Source of the DNA: Slackia heliotrinireducens DSM 20476
GTDB lineage: Bacteria > Actinomycetota > Coriobacteriia > Coriobacteriales > Eggerthellaceae
NCBI RefSeq assembly: GCF_000023885.1
Contig: NC_013165.1
Coordinates: forward strand, 310,001-374,000
Length of the DNA: 64,000 nucleotides
Direction of reading: 5' to 3'
Part shown: piece by piece, positions 51,449 through 59,866 of the stretch
How the letters are laid out: each line of letters begins with the position of its first letter
Position numbering within the stretch: position 1 is the stretch's first letter
Made by a program: the position numbers and the translations under genes
Notes under the pieces: generated by a model
Seen by the model: the letters and a program-made list of their open reading frames with translations, nothing else
Database searches by the model: none
Told to the model about the DNA's origin: nothing

Positions 51449-54400
51449 CTAGATGGAAACGATGTCTCCGCCCGAAACGACTGCTACGATCGAGGCCCTG
51501 AGGGCAGCGAGGTATTTGTCAACATCGTCCTCGGTCGTGATGGCGGGTTTGCTGTACCCCTTTGCCGACAGGCTCGTGACCGGGATGGTCTTCGGAACGT
51601 GCACCGGCGGCACGTCGTCATCATCGGGAGGCGTGGGCACGTCGATTGGCGGCGTGACGGGAGGTGCCGGTTTTGGGGTCACGAGCTCGAGCAGACGAGC
51701 TGCCTTGTCCTTCTTGAAGTCCTCGGTGAACGATTTGATCTTGTACGGGATGCGGATAAGGCCCAGCTGCTCCTCTGCCTCTGAGAACAGGCCGTCGAAC
51801 TCCTCGGCCGCCTCCTGCGGGAGCGCGGCGATATCGTATGTACCCTCGTATGAGGCCCTGTACTCGGCGAGCTTCCTTCTCTCAGCATCCCTCAGGCTCG
51901 CGCGCGCGGATTCGGCCTCTTTCTTCAGGGCCTCCATCTGCTTGGCTGCCTGGGGTATCCCGGAGTTCTTGAAGCATTCCGGATCCTCCACGATCGCGCT
52001 GATCGCTGCGACTCCCTCGTCGACGATACCAAGCTCGGTGAGGTGTGCCGCCTCCGACGCCATGAAGGACCTCAGCTCGAGCCACCGCTTGCTCATCGGC
52101 GACCCCCCGGCGAACGAGGCCATCTTTTTCAGATCGCTCGTCGCGTCGGCGTACTCCTGTGCTTTTGCTGGGAACTCGCCGAGAGCCCATCTCCAATCCG
52201 ATGCGTTCTTAGCGCACTCCTCGACCTTCGCAAGCGCCGCTTCATAGGCGTCGCCGAATGGGTAAACGTGCGCTGCAGAGGCGGTTGACCCGAAGCCTTT
52301 GGCGAGGGATGCGGCTACCTCGGCTAGCTCCGAGGCGATCGTCTTCTGGTCCACGCCCTTGGGCTGCGTGCCGGCGAACAGCTTGAATGCGCGGCTGAGC
52401 GCGGCGATGTCCTCGGGCGATACCTCGTCGATGGTTGAGACCACCAGCTTATCGAGGTCCCGCTTCCTTTTGAGGGCGTCAGCCAGCGCCGACTTCTCGA
52501 GCGGGGACCCCGACTTCCGGACCTCGATCTTGTTCGCGGCGAAGAGCCGCGCTATCGCGGAGCGGACCGCGATTTCCGGCCAGCCGTACTCGTTCTTGAT
52601 GAAGTAACCCGTCAGGCTGCCTGAGCCGTCGCCTGCGACGGTCGACGCGACCGCCCCCTTGGTGAGCCTGATTCGAGAGAGGACCGTCTCGCAGTACTCC
52701 GGGAGGCCGAAGGCCGCCTCGGAGGAGAAGCACTGCGTGTATACGTCGTTGTCGCTGAATTTCTGCCCGATCTGTTGCAGTCCCGTGTATGACCTGCGGA
52801 CGAGCTCCTGTGTTGCGGACTGGACGGCGTCTGCCGCGGTGCCTGTCACCTGGCCGGTGATATCGACCCCTCCCGCATTGTACCGGGCGTCGGACAGGAG
52901 CTGGGCTAGCTCGTCCTTGAGCCTGGCGTAGAGCTTTCCGTTCGCCACCTGCTTGTCGTGTAGGATGGCTTCCCGAATTTCGCCGGCGCCGCTGTGGACG
53001 CCCGTGTACGTCTCGGTCTGCTTGAACGTCCTCACGCCTATCAGGAACTCCTTGCAGTTTCGGAGCTCGATCGTGAGCGTCTTGGGTGGCGTGGGCACTA
53101 TGTCGCCGAACAGCCCGCCGTCATCGCGGTCGGTGACTATGTCGACCGTGAGGTCGTTCTTCTGCAGGCCCTGGGCCTCGCCGTCGATCTTGAGGTTGTA
53201 CAGGTACGAATGCTCGAATGAACCGTTCCGATACGTGACCCTGGTCGCGCCGCACACGTCCTTGAAGAGCTCCGCAATCTGCTTTCTCGTCTCCACTTCT
53301 GGGACGATGGTGTTCGCGATCTCCTTCTCGACTTCCTTCTCGTCGTTGGTCAGGTACTCGTAGATGTTGCCGTTGCGCCTGACGTAGACCTGCTCTTCAA
53401 GGGTGTCGAGCGCGTCGCGTATCTTTCCGTTCAGCTCGCTCGTGCTCTCGCCGAAGGACCCGTACAGTAGCACGCGCAGGTTCCCAGGCGTCGCCCTGAA
53501 GTCCTGGCAGTACTTGACGAGTAGGAGCGCCTTGAGCAGGCGCACCGCCACCTCGTCGTCGAGCTGGTCCTCTGCCGTGGAGATTGCGGCGTACACCTCG
53601 CTCTTGAGGTCGTTGCGCAGGCCCTCGAACATCAGGTCGAAGGGTGCGAGCGTCCCCTGCTCGGTGCTGGCGCCGGCGTCGCATATGCGCTGCGCGACCA
53701 TCTGGAAGACGCCGAGCATCGATCGGGCTCCGGTGGAGTTGTGCCTGCCCGTGAAGCAGTTGTGGTCCGACAGTCCGCGCAACGCGGTCATGAACACCTC
53801 GAACTGGTAGGGCACGAAGGGATAGGTGTCGCAGAACTCCTGTGCCCCCTGGTACTGCTTGTAGCGCTTGGCGCCGTCTGCGAAGTCGAACAGAACGTCG
53901 AAGTCGGCACGGTACTCCTCGTACATCTCTTCCAGGAAGGGCTCGTCCCCTGGATGCTTTGCCAGGAGCCTGTCGCGTATGACCTCCTTCGCGTCTGACG
54001 ACGTGAGCACCATCCTCGTCTTGAAGCGGTCCTTGATCTTCGAGAAGTCGTTGGCGCTGATCTGCTTCATCTGGCCGACGACATCCTCGACGTTCTCCTG
54101 CGAGGTGACGATGACCCAGGAGTCCCCGTGGCAGAAGTTGTCGAGCTCCTCGGCGATGGTCTGGAGGTTCACCATTAGGCTCGTGTTCTGGGCTATGAAC
54201 TGCCCGACCTCGTCGACGAAGAAGTTGAGCCTGAAGCCTTTCCCGTGCTCGGCGATGTAGGCCTGGACGCGTTGTGCGAACATGCGGATATCGGGCTTGT
54301 AGGTCTGCTGGTAGTAGCTGATGACGTTTGCGGTCGTGCCCTCTGGGTTTCCGCATACCTCGTCGAATGCCGACGTGATCTTCTTTCCGTAGAGCAGCGA

Positions 54401-54991
54401 TGAGGAGCGAACCTGCTCCCAGGGCTTGCCGCAGAGCTCCTCGACCCTCGCCTTGAACGCTTCGAAGTGGCCTTCGCGGTCGAGGTCGTACTCGAGCTTG
54501 GCGATGTGCTGCTGGTCCCCGTCGAAGTACCCGCAGTGGTGGTTGAACGCCTTGATGAAGGCAGAGAGTATCGCGCCTGCTTCGGAACGGCCCGCGTTGG
54601 GCGCGAAGCTGTCGATGTTGAACAGCACGCTTTCCGATGGGTGCCTCAGCCTCGACTGCTCCATCGCCGCTGCAAGCGCTGGCGTGTCCGACAGCTTGGG
54701 GAGGATGTAGTCCATGGCGCCCCTGCCGTCCACCTGCCTGTCCTCCATGACGACGGCCATGATCTTGAGCAGGTGGGACTTGCCGCTCCCGAAGAAGCCC
54801 GAGATCCACGCACCGTTGCCCGCGGAGTCGGGGTCGTTGTACTCGTCGAAGAATCGCTGCAGGTGCGACTTCGCCTCGTTCGTGATGACGAACTCCTCCA
54901 GCTCGCTCTTCAGATGCCCGAGCTCGTTCGCCTTGACGACAGGGTCGATTGGGCGATAGATGTCCTTGAGGAAGGTGTCCTTCAGCAGCAT
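51449..54991 (-). CDS. brxC: BREX P-loop ATPase BrxC
   Basis: An 1180-residue BrxC, the large ATPase of BREX. The N-terminus MLLKDTFLKDIYRPIDPVVK and the P-loop ISGFFGSGKSHLLKIM (residues 64-79) are family hallmarks; a second ATPase-type acidic motif is in RLNFFVDEVGQFIAQN near 256. Long coiled-coil stretches occur late in the protein, followed by a proline/aspartate-rich linker (near 1120) and a basic tail. The start ATG follows GGAGTGACGAA, which overlaps the brxB stop. Confidence 0.93.
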   Translation of the reverse strand: MLLKDTFLKDIYRPIDPVVKANELGHLKSELEEFVITNEAKSHLQRFFDEYNDPDSAGNGAWISGFFGSGKSHLLKIMAVVMEDRQVDGRGAMDYILPKLSDTPALAAAMEQSRLRHPSESVLFNIDSFAPNAGRSEAGAILSAFIKAFNHHCGYFDGDQQHIAKLEYDLDREGHFEAFKARVEELCGKPWEQVRSSSLLYGKKITSAFDEVCGNPEGTTANVISYYQQTYKPDIRMFAQRVQAYIAEHGKGFRLNFFVDEVGQFIAQNTSLMVNLQTIAEELDNFCHGDSWVIVTSQENVEDVVGQMKQISANDFSKIKDRFKTRMVLTSSDAKEVIRDRLLAKHPGDEPFLEEMYEEYRADFDVLFDFADGAKRYKQYQGAQEFCDTYPFVPYQFEVFMTALRGLSDHNCFTGRHNSTGARSMLGVFQMVAQRICDAGASTEQGTLAPFDLMFEGLRNDLKSEVYAAISTAEDQLDDEVAVRLLKALLLVKYCQDFRATPGNLRVLLYGSFGESTSELNGKIRDALDTLEEQVYVRRNGNIYEYLTNDEKEVEKEIANTIVPEVETRKQIAELFKDVCGATRVTYRNGSFEHSYLYNLKIDGEAQGLQKNDLTVDIVTDRDDGGLFGDIVPTPPKTLTIELRNCKEFLIGVRTFKQTETYTGVHSGAGEIREAILHDKQVANGKLYARLKDELAQLLSDARYNAGGVDITGQVTGTAADAVQSATQELVRRSYTGLQQIGQKFSDNDVYTQCFSSEAAFGLPEYCETVLSRIRLTKGAVASTVAGDGSGSLTGYFIKNEYGWPEIAVRSAIARLFAANKIEVRKSGSPLEKSALADALKRKRDLDKLVVSTIDEVSPEDIAALSRAFKLFAGTQPKGVDQKTIASELAEVAASLAKGFGSTASAAHVYPFGDAYEAALAKVEECAKNASDWRWALGEFPAKAQEYADATSDLKKMASFAGGSPMSKRWLELRSFMASEAAHLTELGIVDEGVAAISAIVEDPECFKNSGIPQAAKQMEALKKEAESARASLRDAERRKLAEYRASYEGTYDIAALPQEAAEEFDGLFSEAEEQLGLIRIPYKIKSFTEDFKKDKAARLLELVTPKPAPPVTPPIDVPTPPDDDDVPPVHVPKTIPVTSLSAKGYSKPAITTEDDVDKYLAALRASIVAVVSGGDIVSI

Positions 54992-55002
54992 TTCGTCACT
55001 CC

Positions 55003-55605
55003 TTACAGGTCGAATACTCGGGTCGCACGGTAGTAGCCTCCGGTCGTACCCTGGTCGAGGTTGAGTATGTTCAGCGAGGTGGAGCCGTCGCTGCGGCGCT
55101 CGAAGCGCCCGGGGAACACGAGGACTACGGGCTTCGTGGCGCTCATCTCTTGAAGCAATGTGTGGGTTCTCACGTACGGATAGGTCTCCCCGACGCCAGT
55201 AATGAACACGATGTCGGCGTCCGGGTTATCCTCGATGGCCGCATTGACCGCCGGGGCTATGACGTCGCGCACGCTGACGGTGTCCTGGAGCATCATGATG
55301 AGCTCCTCGCGCGAAGCATCGGGTTCCGCCTCGACAAGGGGCTCCCACATGCCCTGTTCGTCGAGGAATGCGAGCACGATGTCGTAGAGGTTCACGACGA
55401 GTGGGCGCACCGAACGGGCAGGCAGGTCGGATTCGCATATCGCCCGCACGAGGTCCCTCGCGTAGGGTTCCTGTTCTGGTTTGTAGTCCAGGACGTAGAG
55501 CGCGTTTCTCATCATGTAGCCGCCCCTGCCAAGGAGAGAATTCTCGGAAAGCTTCTCGACGATGAAGGAGCGTGCATCGTTGATGTGCTCGAATTCCGCA
55601 GACAT
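55003..55605 (-). CDS. brxB: BREX protein BrxB (DUF1788)
   Basis: A 200-residue BrxB. FVGVGETYPYVRTH-like family sequence appears here as FITGVGETYPYVRTHTLLQE near residue 138, followed by VVLVFPGRFE near 160. The start ATG shares its A with the brxA stop (TAATG). The frame extends 40 codons further upstream into brxA, but without family-like sequence. It is a small core protein of type 1 BREX with unclear function. Confidence 0.9.
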   Translation of the reverse strand: MSAEFEHINDARSFIVEKLSENSLLGRGGYMMRNALYVLDYKPEQEPYARDLVRAICESDLPARSVRPLVVNLYDIVLAFLDEQGMWEPLVEAEPDASREELIMMLQDTVSVRDVIAPAVNAAIEDNPDADIVFITGVGETYPYVRTHTLLQEMSATKPVVLVFPGRFERRSDGSTSLNILNLDQGTTGGYYRATRVFDL

Positions 55606-56195
55606 TAGATCAGCCTCCCCGGGAACAGCCGCAGGTCGTCTTTCCTGGACGGATCGAGGGCGTTTTTGAACATTGGCGTTGGATATAGCGGTGTGATCCG
55701 AGCATCTTCGGAGAGCAGCTTGCATTCCGCGAGCATGAGGAATACTTGGTTCCGCATTTTCTTCCTACCCTCGTCCGACAGCGCTGTCAGCTCAGGGTGA
55801 ATCTCTGCCTGCTCTTCGAAGAACGCATCGTATGCTTCCATGGTGAAGTCTGGAATTGTCCTGTTGTACCTGCCGGCGATCATCTGCTCCGACAGATCCC
55901 TCACGAATTGGTACGTCCTGCATACGGCCACCCAGAACATGGCGCATCTGTCGTCTCCGTATGATCCTTGCAGGAATTCGAGTTCGGCGTCCGTCAGCGT
56001 GCGGAGTCGCTTCACTATCTCGCCAGTGACCCGCTTTCGCGAGCTCACGGCATTTAGCTGGAAAAGGTTCTCGTCAATGATTCTCCTGCGGACCTCGCTC
56101 CAGTCCTTAGTCTCGTTGTATATCTCGACGGCCAGCATGCTCTCCTGCATGCGCACCTTCGAGCCACTCATTGACAGGCTGTAGTTCGACGACAT
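55605..56195 (-). CDS. brxA: BREX protein BrxA (DUF1819)
   Basis: A 196-residue BrxA. The N-terminus YSLSMSGSKVRMQESMLAVE and NLFQLNAVSSRKRVTGEIVK near residue 43 match DUF1819, an all-helical DNA-binding-type BREX component. The start ATG (MSSNYSLSMS) lies one base after the stop of a small RHH-like gene, with GGTGA as the nearest ribosome-site-like bases, so it probably depends on translation of that gene. Confidence 0.9.
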   Translation of the reverse strand: MSSNYSLSMSGSKVRMQESMLAVEIYNETKDWSEVRRRIIDENLFQLNAVSSRKRVTGEIVKRLRTLTDAELEFLQGSYGDDRCAMFWVAVCRTYQFVRDLSEQMIAGRYNRTIPDFTMEAYDAFFEEQAEIHPELTALSDEGRKKMRNQVFLMLAECKLLSEDARITPLYPTPMFKNALDPSRKDDLRLFPGRLI

Positions 56196-56196
56196 T

Positions 56197-56397
56197 TTAA
56201 TCACCGGACTCTTCGAAGAGCTCTTTGTTCGCAATCAGCTCGTCAAGGGCAAGGGATGTCAGCAGAGCTGACACGCTCACGCATTTTTCCTCGGCAACCT
56301 TCTCGATAGCGGATTTCATCTCCGGGGTCGCGGCGAAGATAATCCTGTCAGTCTTCTTGTTTCCGAGCACGTGTTTCCTCAGCTCGTTCTCATCCAT
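56197..56397 (-). CDS. Small ribbon-helix-helix-like protein heading the BREX operon
   Basis: A 66-residue protein (MDENELRKHVLGNKKTDRII, then FAATPEMKSAIEKVAEEKCV and SVSALLTSLALDELI). The short strand followed by two amphipathic helices fits the ribbon-helix-helix fold of small DNA-binding repressors. The start ATG follows GGAGAAAGG; an in-frame TTG two codons earlier is possible. It ends one base before brxA and is therefore the first gene of the BREX-CBASS transcript. A repressor of the operon is the simplest reading; a helper role is possible. Confidence 0.65.
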   Translation of the reverse strand: MDENELRKHVLGNKKTDRIIFAATPEMKSAIEKVAEEKCVSVSALLTSLALDELIANKELFEESGD

Positions 56398-56866
56398 AAT
56401 CAATAACCTTTCTCCGCATCTAATGAATGCATAAAAGTTATTAAAATTTTACCACGATGGTCTCACATTCATGGCAAAGATCGCAGGTCTTTCAGCGCAC
56501 GGATACGCGCCCAATGTGAATAGTTCTGGATGTCGGCAGGCCGCCGATTGGGCATGAACGACACTCCAATAGCGCTTGGGCCGAAAGCCTCTCACGTCTT
56601 GCCTATATTTGATGATTCGCAGAGGGCGCCGTGGTTGGGTGCAGCGCTAAGACGCTAGCTTGTGCTCCGAACGCAAGCTAGCTGGGTTCCCAAGTAAAAA
56701 TGTTTTTACCGACATCGCGCTATACAAAGCCTTTCGACGATCTCCTATGGTGATTGGCTGGTTGGCTCTATCAATCCCGTGCGATCGCCCGACTTGTCTT
56801 TCTTGAGGCTTGCGAGAAGCCCTTCCGAAGGGTTCACATGGGCTTCTCGTTCAATTTCGCGGCTGG
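56398..56866. other. BREX leader and intergenic region
   Basis: 469 bases with no gene. 56415-56460 is AT-rich and should hold the BREX promoter. GCTAGCTTG (56654-56662) and CAAGCTAGC (56674-56682) form a 9-bp hairpin. The right end holds the hairpin at 56813-56849. Confidence 0.55.
56813..56849 (-). terminator. Hairpin after the TerB/448-aa unit
   Basis: CGAGAAGCCC (56813-56822) and GGGCTTCTCG (56840-56849) are perfect 10-bp complements, 18 bases past the stop of the 448-residue gene. There is no clear T-run on the minus strand. Confidence 0.5.
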
Positions 56867-58213
56867 TCAAAGACGAGCATTGTCTTCTGCCAGCAGGGCT
56901 CGGCTTCGCTCCAAAATGCGGTTCCATTCTTCGGAAATGTCGTCGTTAATGGCGAGAAGGTTCCTGGTGTCGCGCTCGGCGGCCATCTGCAGTTCGCGTG
57001 CGCCCTGCATGCCGAAACGGGCCCAGGCGGTGATATTCAGCTCGCCGAAGAACTTCACCCAGTTGCCCCAAGAGGTAACTGTTGCGTGGCCTAGGTCAAT
57101 CAGACACATTGACCCGACGCCCACGGTGAGCATGCGCTGCAGCTCCGGGCTGTCGCCTGAGGGCACGCACTCCGTCCATGGAATGCCGCCAACATAATGG
57201 CGTTTCAAAGCATAGATTGCCCGCACGAGAAGCTCGTTAATGGTGACTGGGAACGTAGTGGCCACACCGTGCCTCACGTCGTATCCCTGCTCATATACCT
57301 GGGTCATGACGGTTGCGAAGGACTGCCAGTCGCCTTTGTCATTCGTGAACTTGCCGAAATTGCAGAGATCGAAGAATTCCCAGAATGGAAGGGGGAGCCC
57401 CATTCCGCGTCCTTGGGATCCGCTGCTTCCGGTTATGTCTGACATGCAATGGCCAAACCAGTTTGCGATGCCGGAGAAAACCTTTGCAGGCAGGGTTTCT
57501 CCTTTGAGCTCTACCCCTTTGCCTGCGCCAGGCACGATAACGATTTGTCCTGATTTGCCGTCAAGGAAAGTCGAGGTATCGGTAAATTGGTTGCAGATTG
57601 AAGCAACAAGGCCGATTAGATCTGGGTAATGTGCTGCTGACTTCGCATGATGGTTTTTCGTAGTCATGTTTTTGACTGCATGGTCGACGCCCTTTGAAGT
57701 CGTCTGGTCATAGCATGCCTTGAACTGCCTTTCAAGAAAGCCCCTTGCCGAAGCGGGGCTGTTCTCGTTGCCGAGCCGCGGCTTCCAGGCCTGCTCCCCT
57801 GTCTTCTCGTCCTTTATCGTCTTTGCGAACCGTACGACCGCGGCGTCGAACATATTGTCTGAAGCCTTGTCCGCCAGCCCTTCTCCAGGAGACCCGACGA
57901 AGACAACATCGACCAATCCGCTGATGAGGCCGCATGCCGCAGAAAGTGCATAATCAAGCGCATCGCAATCGACCCCTTTGTTGAGGGCTTGGTTGTAGCG
58001 TTTGGCGATGTCCTTGATCTCGGTTTCCGAAAGAAAATCTTCGTAGCAAGCCGGCCTATTGTTCATTTGAGCCATAACGATGGCGTCGATCTTCTGCGCA
58101 TCGAGAGCGTATCCTGACTCGAGTGCATCCAGACGCGCGTCGACGACGGTTGTTTCCATCTGGATTGCTCGGAGTCTTTCCAGATACGGATCGGTTTTGG
58201 GGTGGTTTGCCAC
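56867..58213 (-). CDS. Unrecognised 448-residue protein of a two-gene unit
   Basis: I do not recognise this family. The protein is soluble, without signal peptide or clear membrane helix. The first 60 residues are helical (YLERLRAIQMETTVVDARLD). Later segments include ACGLISGLVDVVFVGSPGEG, a glycine-rich SGSQGRGMGLPLPFWEFFDL, and NELLVRAIYALKRHYVGGIP, then a C-terminal helical tail. No nuclease, NTPase or kinase motif is evident. The start is GTG three bases after the TerB-like gene's stop, with GAAGGAT as ribosome site, so the two are translationally coupled. Its place between BREX and a GmrSD nuclease suggests a defence or stress role (inference). Confidence 0.7.
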   Translation of the reverse strand: MANHPKTDPYLERLRAIQMETTVVDARLDALESGYALDAQKIDAIVMAQMNNRPACYEDFLSETEIKDIAKRYNQALNKGVDCDALDYALSAACGLISGLVDVVFVGSPGEGLADKASDNMFDAAVVRFAKTIKDEKTGEQAWKPRLGNENSPASARGFLERQFKACYDQTTSKGVDHAVKNMTTKNHHAKSAAHYPDLIGLVASICNQFTDTSTFLDGKSGQIVIVPGAGKGVELKGETLPAKVFSGIANWFGHCMSDITGSSGSQGRGMGLPLPFWEFFDLCNFGKFTNDKGDWQSFATVMTQVYEQGYDVRHGVATTFPVTINELLVRAIYALKRHYVGGIPWTECVPSGDSPELQRMLTVGVGSMCLIDLGHATVTSWGNWVKFFGELNITAWARFGMQGARELQMAAERDTRNLLAINDDISEEWNRILERSRALLAEDNARL

Positions 58214-58216
58214 GGG

Positions 58217-59224
58217 CTATCCTTCCATGCCAGACTCGAGCTCTGCCTTTTGGGTCAACAGGTTGGCTATCTGCTTCTCGATGCTTGCGATGTCTCGTTT
58301 GCTGGCATGCAGCTCCTCGAGCTGTTTGAGGCGCGCTTGTTCTAGCTCGATGGCTTTGATGAGATTCTCCGTGATCTCCTGCTTGGTCATGTCGTCTTTC
58401 TGCTGCTTCCTGATGGCTGCTTGCAGCTTCTTCTTGTCGTGGGCGGCGGTGATGTTTTCCTTGACGCTGATGCCGACGGCGGCGGCGCCGCCTCCCGCAA
58501 CAGCGCCTGCTGCAACAATGGCTGCGGTTCCTGCGGCTACGCCGCCTCCACCTGCTGCAATTGCTCCACCGCCCAACGCCGCAAGGCCTGCATTGACGGC
58601 GGCAATACCGCCCAAACCCTGCAGACCGCCTATCGCGGCGCCAATGGCCGGGGCTGCGACGCCTGCCGTTACGGCGCAAACTGCAGCACCGGCGGCTATT
58701 GCTCCTACGCCCAAGGCGGCTTTGGCAATCGTTGCCTTCGTCGAGACGTCAAAACCTTGCATGGCCATGTAAAGCTCGCACATGGTCTTTTCGGCCTTGT
58801 CCTCTTTGATGCCCATCTCTTTTGCGACTTTCATCATCGCGCTGTCTTCGGCAGATAGCTGATAGCCCTTGATGTAGGTGAGGGCCGCCATCTCTTCGAA
58901 CAATTGCTGGCGATACTTCTTAGGGCCAGCAGTAGCGAAGGACTGTATCGACGCATCTGGGTCGTTATTCACCTCGTGCTCCATGTAGGCGAGCGTCGAT
59001 TCGTTGATTCCGAGCGCGCACGCTGTACCTTCGACCAGCGCTTTTTCATCTTCGGTGTAGTCGGTGTCGACGAGCGAGATGTAATAGAGGCCTTTGACGA
59101 AGCCCAGACGTTCTTCCTTGTTCTTGATTTTCTTGCGCAACTGAATGATCGCTTCAAGCGTTTCGTCGCTTGCGTCAGCGACTTTCATATCGATAGGGTT
59201 CTTTTTGGCGGCTTCGATACTCAT
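58217..59224 (-). CDS. TerB-like protein with glycine/alanine-rich hydrophobic core
   Basis: A 335-residue protein. The N-terminal 135 residues (LRKKIKNKEERLGFVKGLYY, ISLVDTDYTEDEKALVEGTA) resemble the TerB/DUF533 helical domain with acidic metal-binding residues. Then comes a 100-residue Ala/Gly/Val stretch (near 165-255) that could insert in a membrane as glycine-zipper helices. The end is a charged coiled coil (LIKAIELEQARLKQLEELHA). Start ATG follows AAAGGAGG. It is first in a two-gene unit with the 448-residue protein; an inverted ATGTGAGCTATAGGGCACAT repeat lies 103 bases upstream. Confidence 0.72.
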   Translation of the reverse strand: MSIEAAKKNPIDMKVADASDETLEAIIQLRKKIKNKEERLGFVKGLYYISLVDTDYTEDEKALVEGTACALGINESTLAYMEHEVNNDPDASIQSFATAGPKKYRQQLFEEMAALTYIKGYQLSAEDSAMMKVAKEMGIKEDKAEKTMCELYMAMQGFDVSTKATIAKAALGVGAIAAGAAVCAVTAGVAAPAIGAAIGGLQGLGGIAAVNAGLAALGGGAIAAGGGGVAAGTAAIVAAGAVAGGGAAAVGISVKENITAAHDKKKLQAAIRKQQKDDMTKQEITENLIKAIELEQARLKQLEELHASKRDIASIEKQIANLLTQKAELESGMEG

Positions 59225-59326
59225 TTTTCCTCCTTTGTGCTGGCTCAAGCTCATTATATTCTTCTGGGTGCTGATGACGGCGGTGTGTGCGTAAGAGGTC
59301 GCATCCGACTGCGACTGTCAAGGGCA

Positions 59327-59346
59327 ATGTGCCCTATAGCTCACAT
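59327..59346 (-). repeat. Fifth copy of ATGTGAGCTATAGGGCACAT
   Basis: An exact copy of the 20-bp semi-palindrome at 15584-15699, here on the minus strand, which makes it co-oriented with the TerB-like gene 103 bases downstream. Upstream of that gene it could be an operator. Confidence 0.8.
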
Positions 59347-59518
59347 TTCGGCCCTTTGGCTATCTTCCAAGGGGCCGTTTTTGTATGCGGGTGTTTTCTT
59401 GCTCGTCAAAAAAGATTCCCTCAATCCCTTAAATAGGATCAGCTAGGTCGCCGGTGCGAACCGATGTGTGTTTCAAGTCCGTTCAGGGTTGTGCCGGATC
59501 AAGGCGTTTGGAACGGCC

Positions 59519-59866
59519 CTACCACGCGCAAATGGCATCCAGTCGCGCATCGAGCGCGTCGAGCATGTCCTGCTCCGATTTGAAGTCGTCCCACAAGAGC
59601 AGGTAGTGCATAGTGCCGCCTGTGTACAGGTAGAGGCCCTCGGTGTCCACGACCAGCACCCTGTCCAGCCAGAGCATGTCTTGTCCGAAGGTCATGCCCT
59701 CATGCTCTATCTTGTCGACATGCATGTACTGCTCCAGCTGGTCTTCCAGGTTGCTCGTTGTGTAGATGTTGAGCTTCACCTCCACAGGAAGCCACAATCC
59801 TCTGTACAGGACCAGGTTATCGACGAACGTATTGGGTTCTGCCGCTAACTGACTACTCCTGTTCAT
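59519..59866 (-). CDS. Unrecognised 115-residue protein overlapping the GmrSD-like gene
   Basis: The product (MNRSSQLAAEPNTFVDNLVL, then YRGLWLPVEVKLNIYTTSNL) has a D-x(n)-E-x-K spacing in VDNLVLYRGLWLPVEVKLN (residues 15-33) that recalls the core of PD-(D/E)XK nucleases, followed by a conserved-looking LEDQLEQYMHVDKIEHEGMT. I do not know the family. The ATG lies 14 bases inside the 3' end of the DUF262 gene with AATCGGAGA upstream, so translation is coupled. It may be a small accessory or a nuclease subunit of the restriction system. Confidence 0.6.
   Translation of the reverse strand: MNRSSQLAAEPNTFVDNLVLYRGLWLPVEVKLNIYTTSNLEDQLEQYMHVDKIEHEGMTFGQDMLWLDRVLVVDTEGLYLYTGGTMHYLLLWDDFKSEQDMLDALDARLDAICAW

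Noticed and set aside
50122-51501. 459-codon plus-strand frame opposite pglZ
   Set aside because: Antisense to a well-supported pglZ; no motif, no ribosome site.
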